From CAVTGO01 sp963734275 (lineage in GTDB: Bacteria; Actinomycetota; UBA4738; HRBIN12): DNA of 64,000 nucleotides. The stretch is taken from positions 1-64,000 of the forward strand of contig CAVTGO010000006.1 in NCBI GenBank assembly GCA_963734275.1. Reading direction: 5' to 3'. The notes beneath the pieces are model-generated. The model was not told where the DNA came from, searched no databases, and saw only the letters and a program-made list of their open reading frames with translations. Both the position numbers and the translations under genes were made by a program. The first letter of the stretch is position 1. Each line of letters opens with the position of its first letter. This document shows positions 1-9,555 of this stretch, in pieces.

Positions 1-1074
1 ACCACGTATTGCTGGCAAACGGACGAACTACGAAGGTTTCGCGCGAAGCACCCAGGTCGCACGAGCCTCGGGAAACGATTTCGTTCTTGCTCGCGCACTG
101 CTCGAAGAAGGCATCCATGCACTCGATCAGGACGAACTCGTTCTGGCGATGGCCAAGTGCGAGGAATCGTTGGCTGCGGCTCGTCGCGGCGGTTCCACTT
201 CCAGCGAGGGCAGCGCGCTGCGCCAGATCGCGTCGATGAAAGAGGACGAGCACGACCTTGAGGGCGGACTCGCGCTCGCGCGGCAGGCTGTGGCCGCCGC
301 ACGCCGGACGCCAAACGTGTACGCACTCGCCTTCGCACTGCAGTCCGAAGGCCATGCCTACGAACGCCTCGGTGATCCGGGCGAGCGGAAGGTCCTACCT
401 CGACGCTCTCGCGCTGACACGCGAGCGAGGCATGGAACGGGAGATCGCTCAGACCTTGATCGACGTCGGCTGGCTTCGGGTGGCGCAGGGACAGATCGAC
501 GCCGCCGAGGCGTGCTTCGTCGAGGCGCGAGATCTTGCCGCCAAGCGCGCCGCCACGCGCTTGGAGGGGCTGATGATCGCTGCTCTGGCCGGGCACAGCC
601 TCGCCGAGATCGCTCATGCACGTGGTCAATACGACGTCGCACGTCGAGCGTTCGAAGGGAACCTCGAGATGGCGCGACACGGCGACGCCGTGGTTGCAGG
701 CCTACGTCCACAACTCGCTGGGATGGCTCGACAGATCGATGGGCGATATCGATGGAGCAGAGACCCATCACCGCACCGCGCTGGGTCTGACGAAACAAAG
801 GCTTGGACGATTCGAGCGCCTGGCCTTCGCAGGAAATGTCCGCGGCCTTTCCGGCGTCGCTTTGTCGCGCGGCGATGCGGCAGAGTCTGCGCGCTTGTCG
901 GGGGCCGCTTCGAGCGCGAAGGACCCCAACACCAACACACCGCGCTACTCGACTCTGCTTCACGATCAGGTTTTGGCCGACGCCCGAGCCGCCCTCGGTG
1001 ACGAGAAGTTCGAAGCGGCGTTCGCCGACGGCGCGGCGGCAGGCCTCGACTATGTCAGCGATCTGTTGCCATAG
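1..1074 (+). pseudogene. C-terminal part of a TPR-containing transcriptional regulator (LuxR/AAA type), frame broken
   Basis: The gene enters from the left edge, so its N-terminal part is not visible. Reading starts in frame 2 (ARALLEEGIHALDQDE), moves to frame 3 near 380 (IAQTLIDVGWLRVAQGQ) and to frame 1 near 700 (VHNSLGWLDRSMGDIDGAE), and stops at 1074. The helical repeats with alternating small and acidic residues are TPR-like. The tail (VLADARAALGDEKFEAAF) is the standard ending of actinobacterial AAA/TPR regulators of the LuxR or cyclase-linked type. No HTH or ATPase domain is in view, so the exact class is inferred. Two frame changes without internal decay suggest sequence indels. The end converges with the M20 gene. 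Confidence 0.6.
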
Positions 1075-2444
1075 CCGCGATGACGAGCGCGGTGTGCAGC
1101 TTGCCGTTCTCGAAGTCCTCGACGCGGATGTGCTCGTCCGGTGAGTGCGCACGGGAGCCGGTATATGCGCACCCGCCGTTGCGAACGGCACCTTGATCAC
1201 GTCTGCGAAGGGCGCCGCCGGACCCGTTCCGGCGCTCGAAACGTTGACCACCGGGTCGCGTCCGTAGGCGAGTTTCGCGCGTCTCGGTGACGACGGTCGA
1301 CGAACGGGTCGTCCAGCGGCGTCCGCCCGGGGCCTTCGCCGGCTTGAGGAACCACCTCGACGTCGTCCAAGCCGTGTTTGTGGAGATGCGCGCGCACGAG
1401 CTCGACGATCTTCGCGGGCCGCTGGTCGGGCACGAGACGGAAGTCGAGCTTCGCGAACGCTTCTGCCGGAAGCACGGTCTTGGTCCCCGGGCCCCCCGTA
1501 ACCGCCGTGGATCCCGTTGACGTTGACGCACGGTTCGGCTCGCAAGCGTCGTTCGAGGTCGACGCCGGTCTACGCCGCCGAGGAACCTCTCGACGCCGAA
1601 CTCCGTCGCGAGATCGGTCGGTCGGATCGGGAGCCGGCGGCGATGGCGTCGATCTCCGTGCTTCGTAGGGGCCGCGACGTCGTCGTAGAAACCGTCGATC
1701 AGGACCCTTCCGTCGGCGTCGCGCAGCGACGCGACGGCGGCGGCGATGCGCTACAGCGGGATTGTCGATGACCACGCCGAGAGACGAGTGCGCGTCGTAG
1801 GCCGGTCCTTTCGCTCGAAGCTCGATCGACTGGATGCCCTTCAGGCCCAGCGTGACGTTGGGTGTTCCGTCCAGCTCGACGCCTCCGAACTCCCACAGGC
1901 ATCCGTCGGCTTTGAAATCGCCGGCGTGCTCCTCGATGAAGGCCTCGAGGTTGGGGCTGCCGATCTCCTCCTCGCCTTCGATGAGGAACGCGTAGCGGAT
2001 CGGGATCGGAGCCGAAGACTTCGCGCACGGCGTCGATCGCCGCGAGGCGGCGCGATGATGTGGCACTTCGTGTCCGCACTCCCCCGCCCGAGAGCTTTCC
2101 GTCGCGCTCGGTCAGCTCGAACGGCGGGACCGTCCATAGATCGAGCGGATCGGGCGGCTGGACGTCGTAGTGGACGTAGAAGAGGAGCGTCGGACCGGAG
2201 GCGGCGCCGCCCCATGCGCAGACGACCGGGTTGCCCTGGGTTGGACGGATCTCCGTTCTTAGGCCCCGCGCTGCGAGAGCAGATCCGCGACGGCTTCGGC
2301 GCATTCCTCGATGCCGCGGCCCTCGGCCGAAACGCTCGGGATCTCGACGAGTCGGCGGAGCTCCGCCGAGGTGCTTGTCGGCCGACGCGACTCAAGCGCC
2401 GCGCGCAGCGCGTCGACTTGTGCGGTTGCGGCCTCGAGAGTCAC
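1055..2444 (-). pseudogene. M20-family metallopeptidase/dipeptidase, frame broken many times
   Basis: The start at 2444 gives MTLEAATAQVDALRAAL, followed by LRRLVEIPSVSAE, the classic M20 N-terminus. Family motifs then appear in different frames: the metal motif in FYVHYDVQPPDPLDLW, the catalytic/metal glutamates in EGEEEIGSPNLEAF, the GLKGIQSIEL region, FRLVPDQRPAKIVELV, and the C-terminal ligand region SPDEHIRVEDFENGK. This order and spacing fit the PepV/CNDP-like dipeptidase branch (about 450 residues). At least six frame changes are needed for one product, so the sequence as given encodes no intact enzyme; indel errors are likelier than decay because all motifs survive. It lies 6 bases downstream of the glucoamylase gene, probably in the same operon. 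Confidence 0.75.
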
Positions 2445-2450
2445 GGGCGC

Positions 2451-4358
2451 TCAGCCTGAACGCGCATGCGTCGTGCGGCGCAACCCCGGTACGCCAGCCT
2501 GAGCCAGCCGATCTACAGCGTTCTCGGCGTAGTCGTAGGCGTCGTCGAAGTCGACCTCGCCGTCCTTGGCCGCCTCCAGGTGCAGGCATGACGTGATGTG
2601 CGCCATGTGCGTGAAGGCCTGCGGGAAGTTCCCGAGAGCCTCGCCGCGTGGCGACGTCGACCTCTTCGGCCCACAGTCCGACGTCGTTCGCGTAGCCGTG
2701 GAGCTCGTCGAGCACCGTCTCGGCCTCGTCGATCCGTCCGGAGTAGATGAGGCAGTCCAGGAGCCAGAACGAGCAAAGGAGGAACGCACCTTCGCCGCCC
2801 TCGAGCCCGTCGGGTGCGTGATAGCGGTGGATCGAGCAGCCGTGACCGAGCGGAGTCGCGCACGACGTCGATCGTCTTCTGGACGAGCGGATGATCGGTG
2901 GGCAGCAACCCCATCGCCGGGACGAGCAGCGACTGAAGCGTCCGGCGCGTCGTTGCCGACGGCCTGCGAGAACCAACCTCGCTTCTCGGCATCGGAGATC
3001 AGGTATTCGCGAAGCGCGTCGCGCTCGGCCGCCCAGCGCTTTGGTTCGTCCGGGAAGTTTCCGCGACGTCGCGAGCCGCACGACGCGATCGAGAGCGACC
3101 CAGCAGTTGAGCTTCGAATGCACGAAGTGCCGCGGCTCGTCGCGGATCTCCCAGATCCCTTGGTCCGGCTCGCGCCAGCGCTCGGCCACGATGTCGGCGA
3201 TACCGGTCAGGAAGTTCCAGTTGTCCGGAGTGATGCGTCCGCCGGTCTTGGCGAACAGATAAGCGGACTGTATGAGCTGTCCGTAGGCATCGAGCTGTAA
3301 CTGCTTGGCCGCGCCGTTCCCGATGCGAACGGGAGCCGAGCCGCGATGACCGTGCAGATGCTCGAGAACGAGCTCGGAAGGAATCGCTCGCCGCCGATGC
3401 CGTACATGATCTGAAGGTCCTCGGGACGCCCCGCGCTCGTGCGCTCCATCCAGAACTTGAAGGCTTCGGCCTCCTCTCGGATGCCGAGCGAGATAGAGCG
3501 GAGATGAGCGTCAGCGTTCCGTCGCGGATCCACGTGTACCGGTAGTCCCAGTTGCGCTCACCGCCGAGGAGTTCGGGAAGGGATGTCGTCGGCGCGGCGA
3601 TGACGGCGCCGGTTGGTGCGTAGGTGAGCGCTTTCAGGACGAGGGCCGAGCGATATACGCGTTCCTTGTCCGTGACATCGACGACGCAGCGGTCGCTCCA
3701 CTTCCGCCAAAACTCGAGCGTGTGACGTCGAATCGCTTTTCGAGATCGGCGCGATTCGGAACGTCGTCGCTGCCGCGCAGACGGTGCGAAGGCCCCCACG
3801 CCGCCTCGATCCACTCCGTTTCGCCTTCGACCAGATGCCATCGGCGCTTTGATGCGCTCGCTCTCCTCGTCGAGCAGACGCGTCGCCGTTACGTGCATGG
3901 CGTCACCGCCGCCTACAGCTTCGGCGGTTTCCTCCGAGGTCAATCGAAAGTGTGGGACGAACCGTCCGTACTCGAATCGCGGAGCGACCGAGATACGAAC
4001 GTCCACGGCTCCCTTCGATGCACCGAAGGCGCCGGAGGATCGATCGCGAAGGTTGCATCGACACCGGATCAGGCTTGGTCGCCGTCACAGGCATGCAGTC
4101 GGCGACCTCGAGAGTTCCGCCCTCGCACTCGAAGATCGTTTCCAGGACGTTCGTATCTTCGACGTATCGTCGTGTGGTCGAGCTGACGTTCTCGGGCGTT
4201 ACCGCGAACGAACCGCCGCGATCTTCATCTAGGATCCGGCAGAAGACGGCCGGCGAATCGAACCGCGGGAAGCACGTCCAGTCGACGGAGCCGTCGCGGC
4301 CGACCAAAGCGGCCGAATGACAGTCACCGATCAGCGCGTAATCGCTGATCCGGTTCAC
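2451..4358 (-). pseudogene. Glycoside hydrolase family 15 (glucoamylase/trehalase-like), frame broken
   Basis: The protein begins MNRISDYALIGDCHSAALV and continues VDWTCFPRFDSPAVF, the hallmark N-terminus of bacterial GH15 enzymes. Further GH15 landmarks occur in order: NWDYRYTWIRDGTLTL near 3550, LQIMYGIGGE near 3400 (one catalytic Glu region), and DQGIWEIRDEPRHFVHSK near 3150 (the second). The usual length of about 600-640 residues matches the span. Members hydrolyse alpha-glucosidic bonds of oligosaccharides or trehalose in the cytoplasm. Several frame changes (for example near 3950, 3530 and 2990) interrupt the reading frame although the motifs are well kept, so assembly indels are likely. 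The start overlaps the stop of the upstream membrane-protein gene by 4 bases (ATGA), pointing to translational coupling. Confidence 0.8.
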
Positions 4359-5254
4359 AAGATCGGATCGGATGCTGCAGCTCTACGCGCTTCTGCCGAT
4401 GTGTCCTCCGGCGCCAGCGACGCGTAGATGACGCCGGACGCCACGCCGTAGATGGAGATCGAGATCGCCAAACCGACGGCACTCACTATGGCCCCGATGA
4501 GGAATTCGGCCGTGCTGTCCGGGCCGAAGATCGACCCGACGGACAAGAGCCGCGCGACCACGCCGAAGCCGAGCGGGATGAGGAAGCCGACGGCAAACAC
4601 CCACCACCAGCTGCCGCGGACGAGATCCCACGAGCGCCGCAGAGCGTCGATCGGACCGACGTCCTCGCGCATCACGACCGGGACGGCCAGTGACAGACGA
4701 ACAAAAACGTAGAAACCGGGAAGCGTGACAACCGATAGAGCGAAGATCAGCACGCCGAAGCCCTCTTCGGGTTCCAGGCCGTAGGCGACGGCCAGCGCGA
4801 ACAGCCCGATGACGACCGGTGCGGCCAGAAGGATGAGGATCGTCACCAGGAAAGCGCCGACGGACTCGAGCGCACGATCGAAGCTCTGTCGCACGATCCC
4901 CCGGAGATTGACCTCGTCACCGTAGACCGCGGCCGAGCCCAGCAACGACAGCGCACCGACGGTGACCGGGATAACGAAGATGTAGACGATCGCGAATACA
5001 CCGAGCGCCGCCACTACGGCGAAGAAGAGCAACCGAACCTCATCCGAGGACACCGACGACTCGTCGGTGATCAACGACGCGGACCGCCACACCGCGTTCC
5101 CAACTCCGCTAAGAACAGCGATCGTCGCGGTGAGGAGGATGCACGCTCTCAGGTTGCCGACGCACGTCTTGAGCGTCAGTGCGATCGCACTCACGAACGA
5201 AAGCTGCGATCCCGGGCGGCCGTCCGGCCTTGAGACCGAATCTTCCAGCGTCAC
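4355..5254 (-). CDS. Multi-pass membrane protein, GPDPase-membrane-domain/YciC-like
   Basis: The 299-residue protein has about six hydrophobic segments (near residues 35-55, 75-100, 130-160, 165-190, 215-240 and 250-275). The loop VVMREDVGPIDALRRSWDLV is typical of the membrane domain found in YciC/DUF975 proteins and in membrane-anchored glycerophosphodiester phosphodiesterases, where 'ALRRSW' precedes an amphipathic helix. No catalytic domain is attached, so the function is unknown, probably structural or regulatory in the membrane. It overlaps gpsA by 4 bases upstream and the GH15 gene by 4 bases downstream, forming a tight operon. This is the only gene in the first 7 kb whose frame is intact throughout. 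Confidence 0.7.
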   Translation of the reverse strand: MTLEDSVSRPDGRPGSQLSFVSAIALTLKTCVGNLRACILLTATIAVLSGVGNAVWRSASLITDESSVSSDEVRLLFFAVVAALGVFAIVYIFVIPVTVGALSLLGSAAVYGDEVNLRGIVRQSFDRALESVGAFLVTILILLAAPVVIGLFALAVAYGLEPEEGFGVLIFALSVVTLPGFYVFVRLSLAVPVVMREDVGPIDALRRSWDLVRGSWWWVFAVGFLIPLGFGVVARLLSVGSIFGPDSTAEFLIGAIVSAVGLAISISIYGVASGVIYASLAPEDTSAEARRAAASDPIL

Positions 5255-6263
5255 GACTCGATCCCAAAGGTTTCGGGCACGGGATCACGCGACAGGATGT
5301 CCGTCAACATCTGTTCGATAGTCGCGCCTTCATAGATCACCGATACGACCCCTTCAGTGATGGGCATCCAGGCGTCCACCTTCCTGCCGAGCTCGAGGAT
5401 CGGCCTACACGTCTTTACACCCTCCGCGACCATGTTCATCTCGGCAATGATGTCGTCGATCTTCCGCCCCTTACCGAGCTCCTTACCCACGCGGCGGTTG
5501 CGCGAATACTTCGATACGCAGGTGACGATCATGTCGCCCATGCCTGCCAGTCCCGCGAAGGTCAGCGGCTGTCCTCCCATGCGCACACCCAGACGCGTTA
5601 GCTCGGCCAAACCGCGCGTCATAAGCGCAGCCATCGCGTTATCGCCGAAACCCATCGTGTCGGCGATGCCCGCGGCGATGGCCACGATGTTCTTGATCGC
5701 GCCGCCCAGCTCGCTGCCGACAACATCGTTGTTTGTGTAAACGCGGAAGTAGGGCTGGTGGAAGATCTGCTGCAGCCATTCGCCGCGCTTCTCATCGGTG
5801 CATGCGATAGCCGTCGCCGCCGGCATCTTGCGCGCGATCTCCTTGGCGATGTTCGGCCCCGCGAGCATCGCGAACCGCTCGGCCGGAAAGGCCGGACAGA
5901 TCCTCGCACGAGCTCGCTCATGCGCAGGTTGGTGTCGACCTCGAGGCCCTTGGTGAGACTTACCAGCGCTTCGACGTCGCCGAGCTGACTCCAGGGAGCC
6001 GAGGATCTCGCGCCAGCCGTGCGAGGGAACGCCCATCACGCAGACCTCCGCTCCTTTCATTGCTTCGTCCAGATCGGCGGTTGCGCGCAGGTTCTCGGGG
6101 AGCTTGATCCCGGGAGGTAGGCCTCGTTCGATCCGACGTCGTTGATGGCGTTCGCCAGCTCGGGACGGCGACACCACAACACGACCTCGTGCGAGTTCAG
6201 CGCGGCGATGCCCGCGACCGTCGTTCCCCAGGAGCCGGCACCGATGCAGGCAACCTTGGCCAT
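5251..6263 (-). pseudogene. gpsA: NAD(P)+-dependent glycerol-3-phosphate dehydrogenase, frame broken
   Basis: The enzyme reduces dihydroxyacetone phosphate to sn-glycerol-3-phosphate for phospholipid synthesis in the cytoplasm. It begins MAKVACIGAGSWGTTVAG, the Rossmann GxGxxG site. Later blocks are diagnostic of GpsA: FAMLAGPNIAKEIARKMPAA, the catalytic-lysine block ELGGAIKNIVAIAAGI, the GLAGMGDMIVTC block and the SRNRRVGKELG block. ATG 6263 starts the conserved MAKVA; a GTG six bases upstream is an alternative. Frame changes lie near 6120 and between 5950 and 5880. All catalytic blocks are preserved, so I attribute the breaks to sequence errors. It heads an operon with the membrane protein, GH15 and M20 genes. 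Confidence 0.85.
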
Positions 6264-6286
6264 GCCCACAATCCAATCACACCGAT

Positions 6287-7428
6287 GTGGTATATCTCTC
6301 AGGATGTCACTCCATAGAGGTCGGCGCGCCGGGGATCGTCACCCCGCCGGCCGAGGCGTTGCTACACACCGCGCGTCGCAACGAGGAGCGCGGCTTCGAT
6401 GCCATCTGGTGGCCCGACCACCTGATGGGCTGGCATCCGAACTCCGTTTGGACGCCCGACTTGGCTCCCCTGGCCGCGGTTCTTCCGAACATCCACTCTT
6501 ACTTCGACCCCATCGCAGCGATCACCGCTGCGGCCGGAGTCACGCAGACCATCCGGCTCGGAAGCTCGGTAACCGAGCCCGTGCGCAACCACCCCGGACA
6601 ACTCGCGCGCGCCTGGCTGACTCTCGATCACCTAACCGGGGGCCGCGCGATCCTCGGGATCGGCGCCGGCGAAGGCGAGAACATCACGCCGTACGGGATC
6701 GCGTTCGACTCCGGCCGGACGCCTCGAGGACGCGTTGCGCGTCATTCGCTTGCTGTGGAACAACGACGATCCGATCGACTACGACGGGCCCGTCTACAAG
6801 ATGCGTGACGCGGTGTGCGGCATGGGACCGCTAGTACCCGGACGCTTCCCGCCGATCTGGGTCGCCGCACACGGTCCGCGTCTGTGCCGCGTCACCGGCG
6901 AGCTGGCCGACGGCTGGCTCCCGACGAACCTTCCGCTCGACGACTACGCAAAGAAGTGGGAGCAGGTGAAGGCCGGCGGCATCCTCGGCCGGCCGCAACC
7001 CGGACGACCTGACGGCCGGCATGTGGTCGTACACGGTGGTGGCCGAAGACCACGAGGCGGCGCACAAGATCATCGAGCACCCGATGGTGAAGGCGTTCGT
7101 CCTTGCCCTCTCCGCTGAATTCTTCGAAGAGCGAGGTGCAACTCATCCGCTGGGTCCGGGGAATCACTTCATCGATTACGTGCCGGCGCGCCTGGGAGCC
7201 GACGAAGCGATGGCCGCGATGGACAAGATCCCGTTCAACGTCGCGCACGACGCGATCCTGCACGGGTCACCCGCGGACATAGCGCAAAAGATCGAGGCGT
7301 ACGCGGCGATCGGGCTGCGTCACATCGCGCTCTGGAACGTGACGTTCTTCGCCGATCCCGGCTTGATCGGTCCGTCCTACAAACTGCTCACGGAAACGAA
7401 GGACGAGATAAAGCGGATCGCGTTCTAG
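6287..7428 (+). pseudogene. LLM-class (F420-dependent type) oxidoreductase, frame broken
   Basis: This is an LLM TIM-barrel flavin/F420 oxidoreductase: the N-terminus contains AEALLHTARRNEERGFDAIW with WWPDHLMGW, then TIRLGSSVTEPVRNHPGQLA, LTGGRAILGIGAGEGENI, FPPIWVAAHGPRLCRV and TGELADGWLPTNLPL. The C-terminal piece ends YKLLTETKDEIKRIAF. Frame changes fall near 6720 and 6990. The first codons (MVYLSGCHS) do not resemble an LLM N-terminus, which normally starts just before the beta strand, so the true start is uncertain or another indel lies near 6300. It diverges from gpsA with only 23 bases between them and converges with the protease gene. No flavin reductase is nearby, so F420 is the likelier cofactor (inference). 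Confidence 0.7.
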
Positions 7429-7434
7429 GTCGCG

Positions 7435-8166
7435 CTAAGCCCTGCGCAGCGAAACGGTGAAGCCCTTCTGTCCGGCCTTGTGCACGATGCCCTGAACAGT
7501 GGGTCCCAAGCTGGTAGCGACCCCTCCGCCGCAGGGGCCAGGGACCGGAAGCACAGCGGTCACGCACCCTTGACTAACCAGCCCGAGCGCCTTGCCGGTC
7601 TTGTCGTGCATCACCGGCCCACCCGAGTCCCCGCTGATGTCGAGACCGATCAGGTCGTACTCCTCGCCCGAGTCGGATCCGAGGAGTCCGACACGCGACT
7701 CCCGCGTCAGCGGGAGTAGATCGAAGCCCAGTCCGTAACCGGAGTGCCGAACGAGGTCGAACTGGCTGGTCTCCGAAGAGTTCGTATATCCCGTCGGGAA
7801 AGTCGGGTGCCCGCGGACGGCGCCTCGAACGTCGCCTTCATACGGCTCCCGGACCTGTATGAGCGCCCAGTCGGTAGCCACCGAATCGGCATTCCCGATC
7901 GCTGCGACGTCTCCGATGATCGTCCCGCTCAGGAGTCGTATGTCCTCATTGACGGCATCCACGCAGTGGGCGGCCGTGCTGAAATAGACGTTTCCAGCTT
8001 TGTCTCCCGTCCCGTTGAACGCAAACCCCAGAGTGCATCCGCCGATGCTCGACTCCATGTAGTCGCCGGGGTGTACGGGCGTCCCCGCGTTGGTCGGCGT
8101 GGCAACGACGAGAGAGGCGACCACCAACGCGCCTGCCATCGCGCCCGCAGCCAGGAGTCTCTTCAT
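7435..8166 (-). CDS. Secreted trypsin-like serine protease (S1 fold)
   Basis: The 243-residue protein begins with a signal peptide (Met-Lys-Arg, a hydrophobic stretch to about residue 22, then an ATPTNAG cleavage region). The chymotrypsin-fold triad is complete: His67 in STAAHCVD, Asp99 in VATDWALI and Ser181 in SGDSGGPV. Cys44 and Cys68 could form the usual disulfide next to the catalytic His. The C-terminus CGGGVATSLGPTVQGI matches bacterial S1 proteases that process extracellular proteins. ATG 8166 is chosen because the signal peptide begins there; longer upstream reading runs into the repeat tail of the preceding gene. It lies 13 bases after the DUF1918 gene stop and may be co-transcribed with it. 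Confidence 0.85.
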   Translation of the reverse strand: MKRLLAAGAMAGALVVASLVVATPTNAGTPVHPGDYMESSIGGCTLGFAFNGTGDKAGNVYFSTAAHCVDAVNEDIRLLSGTIIGDVAAIGNADSVATDWALIQVREPYEGDVRGAVRGHPTFPTGYTNSSETSQFDLVRHSGYGLGFDLLPLTRESRVGLLGSDSGEEYDLIGLDISGDSGGPVMHDKTGKALGLVSQGCVTAVLPVPGPCGGGVATSLGPTVQGIVHKAGQKGFTVSLRRA

Positions 8167-8179
8167 GTGGACAGTAAGG

Positions 8180-8536
8180 CTACCTTCGCTTGCCGGTTTT
8201 GGCTTTCGAACCGCTCTTCTTTGCCTTCGGAGCCTTCGACTTCGAGGCTTTGGCCTTCGGAGCCTTCGACTTCGAGGCTTTGGCCTTCGGAGCCTTCGAT
8301 TTCGAGGCTTTGGCTTTCGGCTTGGGGCCCTTGGACGACGATGGACGGGCCGAACGGCCTTCGACCAGCAGGACGCCGGCACCCGGAGCGATCACCGACG
8401 TCGACCCGTCGTCCCAGGCGATCTGGCAGCGGATACCCGAGATGCCCTGCGTAACCGATCGCACGACGCCCGATCGCCGTATCTGTCCGACCTTCTTCGC
8501 GTCCAGGGAAACGCGGTCACCCTTTTTCGGCTCCAT
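8180..8536 (-). CDS. DUF1918 protein with lysine/alanine/serine-rich repeat tail
   Basis: Residues 1-60 form a small beta-barrel-like DUF1918 domain (KGDRVSLDAKKVGQIRRSG, then IRCQIAWDDGSTSVIAPG). Residues 68-118 are a basic tail built from three near-identical 10-residue repeats of the AKASKSKAPK type followed by KKSGSKAKTGKRR. DUF1918 proteins are normally about 60-70 residues and lack such a tail. The tail resembles the C-terminal arms of mycobacterial HupB and histone-H1-like proteins, so nucleic-acid binding is a reasonable inference. The function of DUF1918 itself is unknown. No strong Shine-Dalgarno is seen, but the start MEPKKGDRV fits the family. Confidence 0.7.
   Translation of the reverse strand: MEPKKGDRVSLDAKKVGQIRRSGVVRSVTQGISGIRCQIAWDDGSTSVIAPGAGVLLVEGRSARPSSSKGPKPKAKASKSKAPKAKASKSKAPKAKASKSKAPKAKKSGSKAKTGKRR
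8223..8312 (-). repeat. Three tandem 30-bp repeats inside the DUF1918 gene
   Basis: Three consecutive 30-base units (8223-8252, 8253-8282, 8283-8312) differ by a single c-to-t change in the third. Each encodes ten residues of the AKASKSKAPK type in the lysine-rich tail. Near-identity at DNA level indicates recent slippage or duplication, and copy number may vary between strains or be misassembled. Confidence 0.9.
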
Positions 8537-8615
8537 CAGCTTCCTCCACTCAACTCTTTTGAAAACGACCCAACCGGCGGATAAGAAATCTACCGTGGAG
8601 CGTTAGCGACACGGC

Positions 8616-8652
8616 AAAGGCTCCGACGCGGCGGAGCCGCTTCGGAGCCTTT
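8616..8652 (-). terminator. Hairpin terminator between the 109-aa gene and the DUF1918 gene
   Basis: The arms AAAGGCTCCGA and TCGGAGCCTTT pair perfectly over 11 bp, and an inner GCGGC/GCCGC stem closes over a GGA loop with one mismatch between them. On the minus strand the stem ends in TTT. It overlaps the TAA stop of the gene at 8651-8980, so it probably ends that transcript. The symmetrical A/T ends could make it bidirectional. Confidence 0.75.
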
Positions 8653-8980
8653 ACCCACCCGTGGCCAGATCCACCGAACCCAGGGCGCCGTCGGCTTCGG
8701 TCATGCGATCGGCCAGCCAGGAAAGATCGGCCGGTCCCCGTGACTCGCCGCCGGGGAAGAGCAGCAACGAAAGCTCGTCCTGCACCGAGATGTCGAAGCC
8801 TTTTGCCTTTAGATAAGCGCCGAGTTCGAACTCCCAGGTGAACTCCGCACCTCCGTCGGGGTTAACCGTGAACCACTGGCTCATATACGCGTTGGCTCGC
8901 CGGACGAATCGCTTGCCGCCGTCGCGGCGCGCTTGAACGAGCTCGAAGCCGAGCTCACCAAGTTCCGAGTCGAAGCTCAT
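8651..8980 (-). CDS. Hypothetical protein, 109 aa
   Basis: I do not recognise this family. The protein is acidic and mixed alpha/beta in appearance, with an N-terminal ELGELGFELVQARRDGGKRF segment, a central WFTVNPDGGAEFTWEFELG strand-rich part, and a C-terminal acidic stretch ending DLATGG. There is no signal peptide or membrane segment. The stop codon sits in the arm of a strong hairpin terminator, which supports a real transcription unit ending here. No convincing Shine-Dalgarno precedes the ATG. The central aromatic strand pattern is reminiscent of small ligand- or substrate-binding domains, but this is speculative. Confidence 0.45.
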   Translation of the reverse strand: MSFDSELGELGFELVQARRDGGKRFVRRANAYMSQWFTVNPDGGAEFTWEFELGAYLKAKGFDISVQDELSLLLFPGGESRGPADLSWLADRMTEADGALGSVDLATGG

Positions 8981-9003
8981 GACGTTGTTTCTTGCCGGTC
9001 TAA

Positions 9004-9453
9004 GGAGTTCACTCTCGATCCATCAAGGGCATTAACCCGGGCGATGTTCTTCACTTCGGACGGATCTACGTCGTCGGTACCGACGACAACCTCCTGTCGG
9101 CCGACGTTTGGAGCATCGACGTCGCGACGGGCGTCGAGACGCAGCTCACCGACACGGCGCGGATGGAGTTCTTCCCCGACGTCTCACCGGATGGGACACG
9201 GATCGTCTTCTCAGGCGACGGGGATATCTACGCGATGAACGCCGACGGAGCCGGCGAAACGCGGCTCACCTCGAGCCCACGTTTCGAGACGGCGCCGACG
9301 TTCTCGCCGGATGGCACCCGGATGGCGTTCCTGCGATTCAGCGTTGACGAGTCGACGAGCGATGTGTACGTGATGCAGGCGGACGGCGGCGACCTGCTGC
9401 GCGTGAGCAGGACGCCTGGCCGCGAAGCGGCGCCCAGCTGGCAGCCGGTGTGA
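9004..9453 (+). pseudogene. TolB/PD40-type beta-propeller fragment, 5' truncated
   Basis: The frame is open from a stop at 9001 and reads FGRIYVVGTDDNLLSADVWS, then FPDVSPDGTRIVFSGDGDIY, FSPDGTRMAFLRF and SDVYVMQADGGDLLRVS. These are two and a half PD40 (TolB/WD40-like) blades with the typical SPDGxxIxF and IYxMNADG motifs. No ATG or GTG with a ribosome site precedes the first blade; ATG 9163 lies inside a blade. Complete proteins of this type carry six or more blades and a signal peptide, so this is a remnant whose 5' part is missing. It lies at the border between the frameshift-rich first 9 kb and the cleaner sequence downstream, so it could also mark a misjoin. Confidence 0.55.
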
Positions 9454-9555
9454 CGACGACCCGGAGGTTCGACCGCTCGCTCCGGCATGCGCGCGTCGGA
9501 ACGCTCGACCCGGAAACGTGAGAGCGTGCCACACCTCGGTGGGGAGGCGGGTGAG

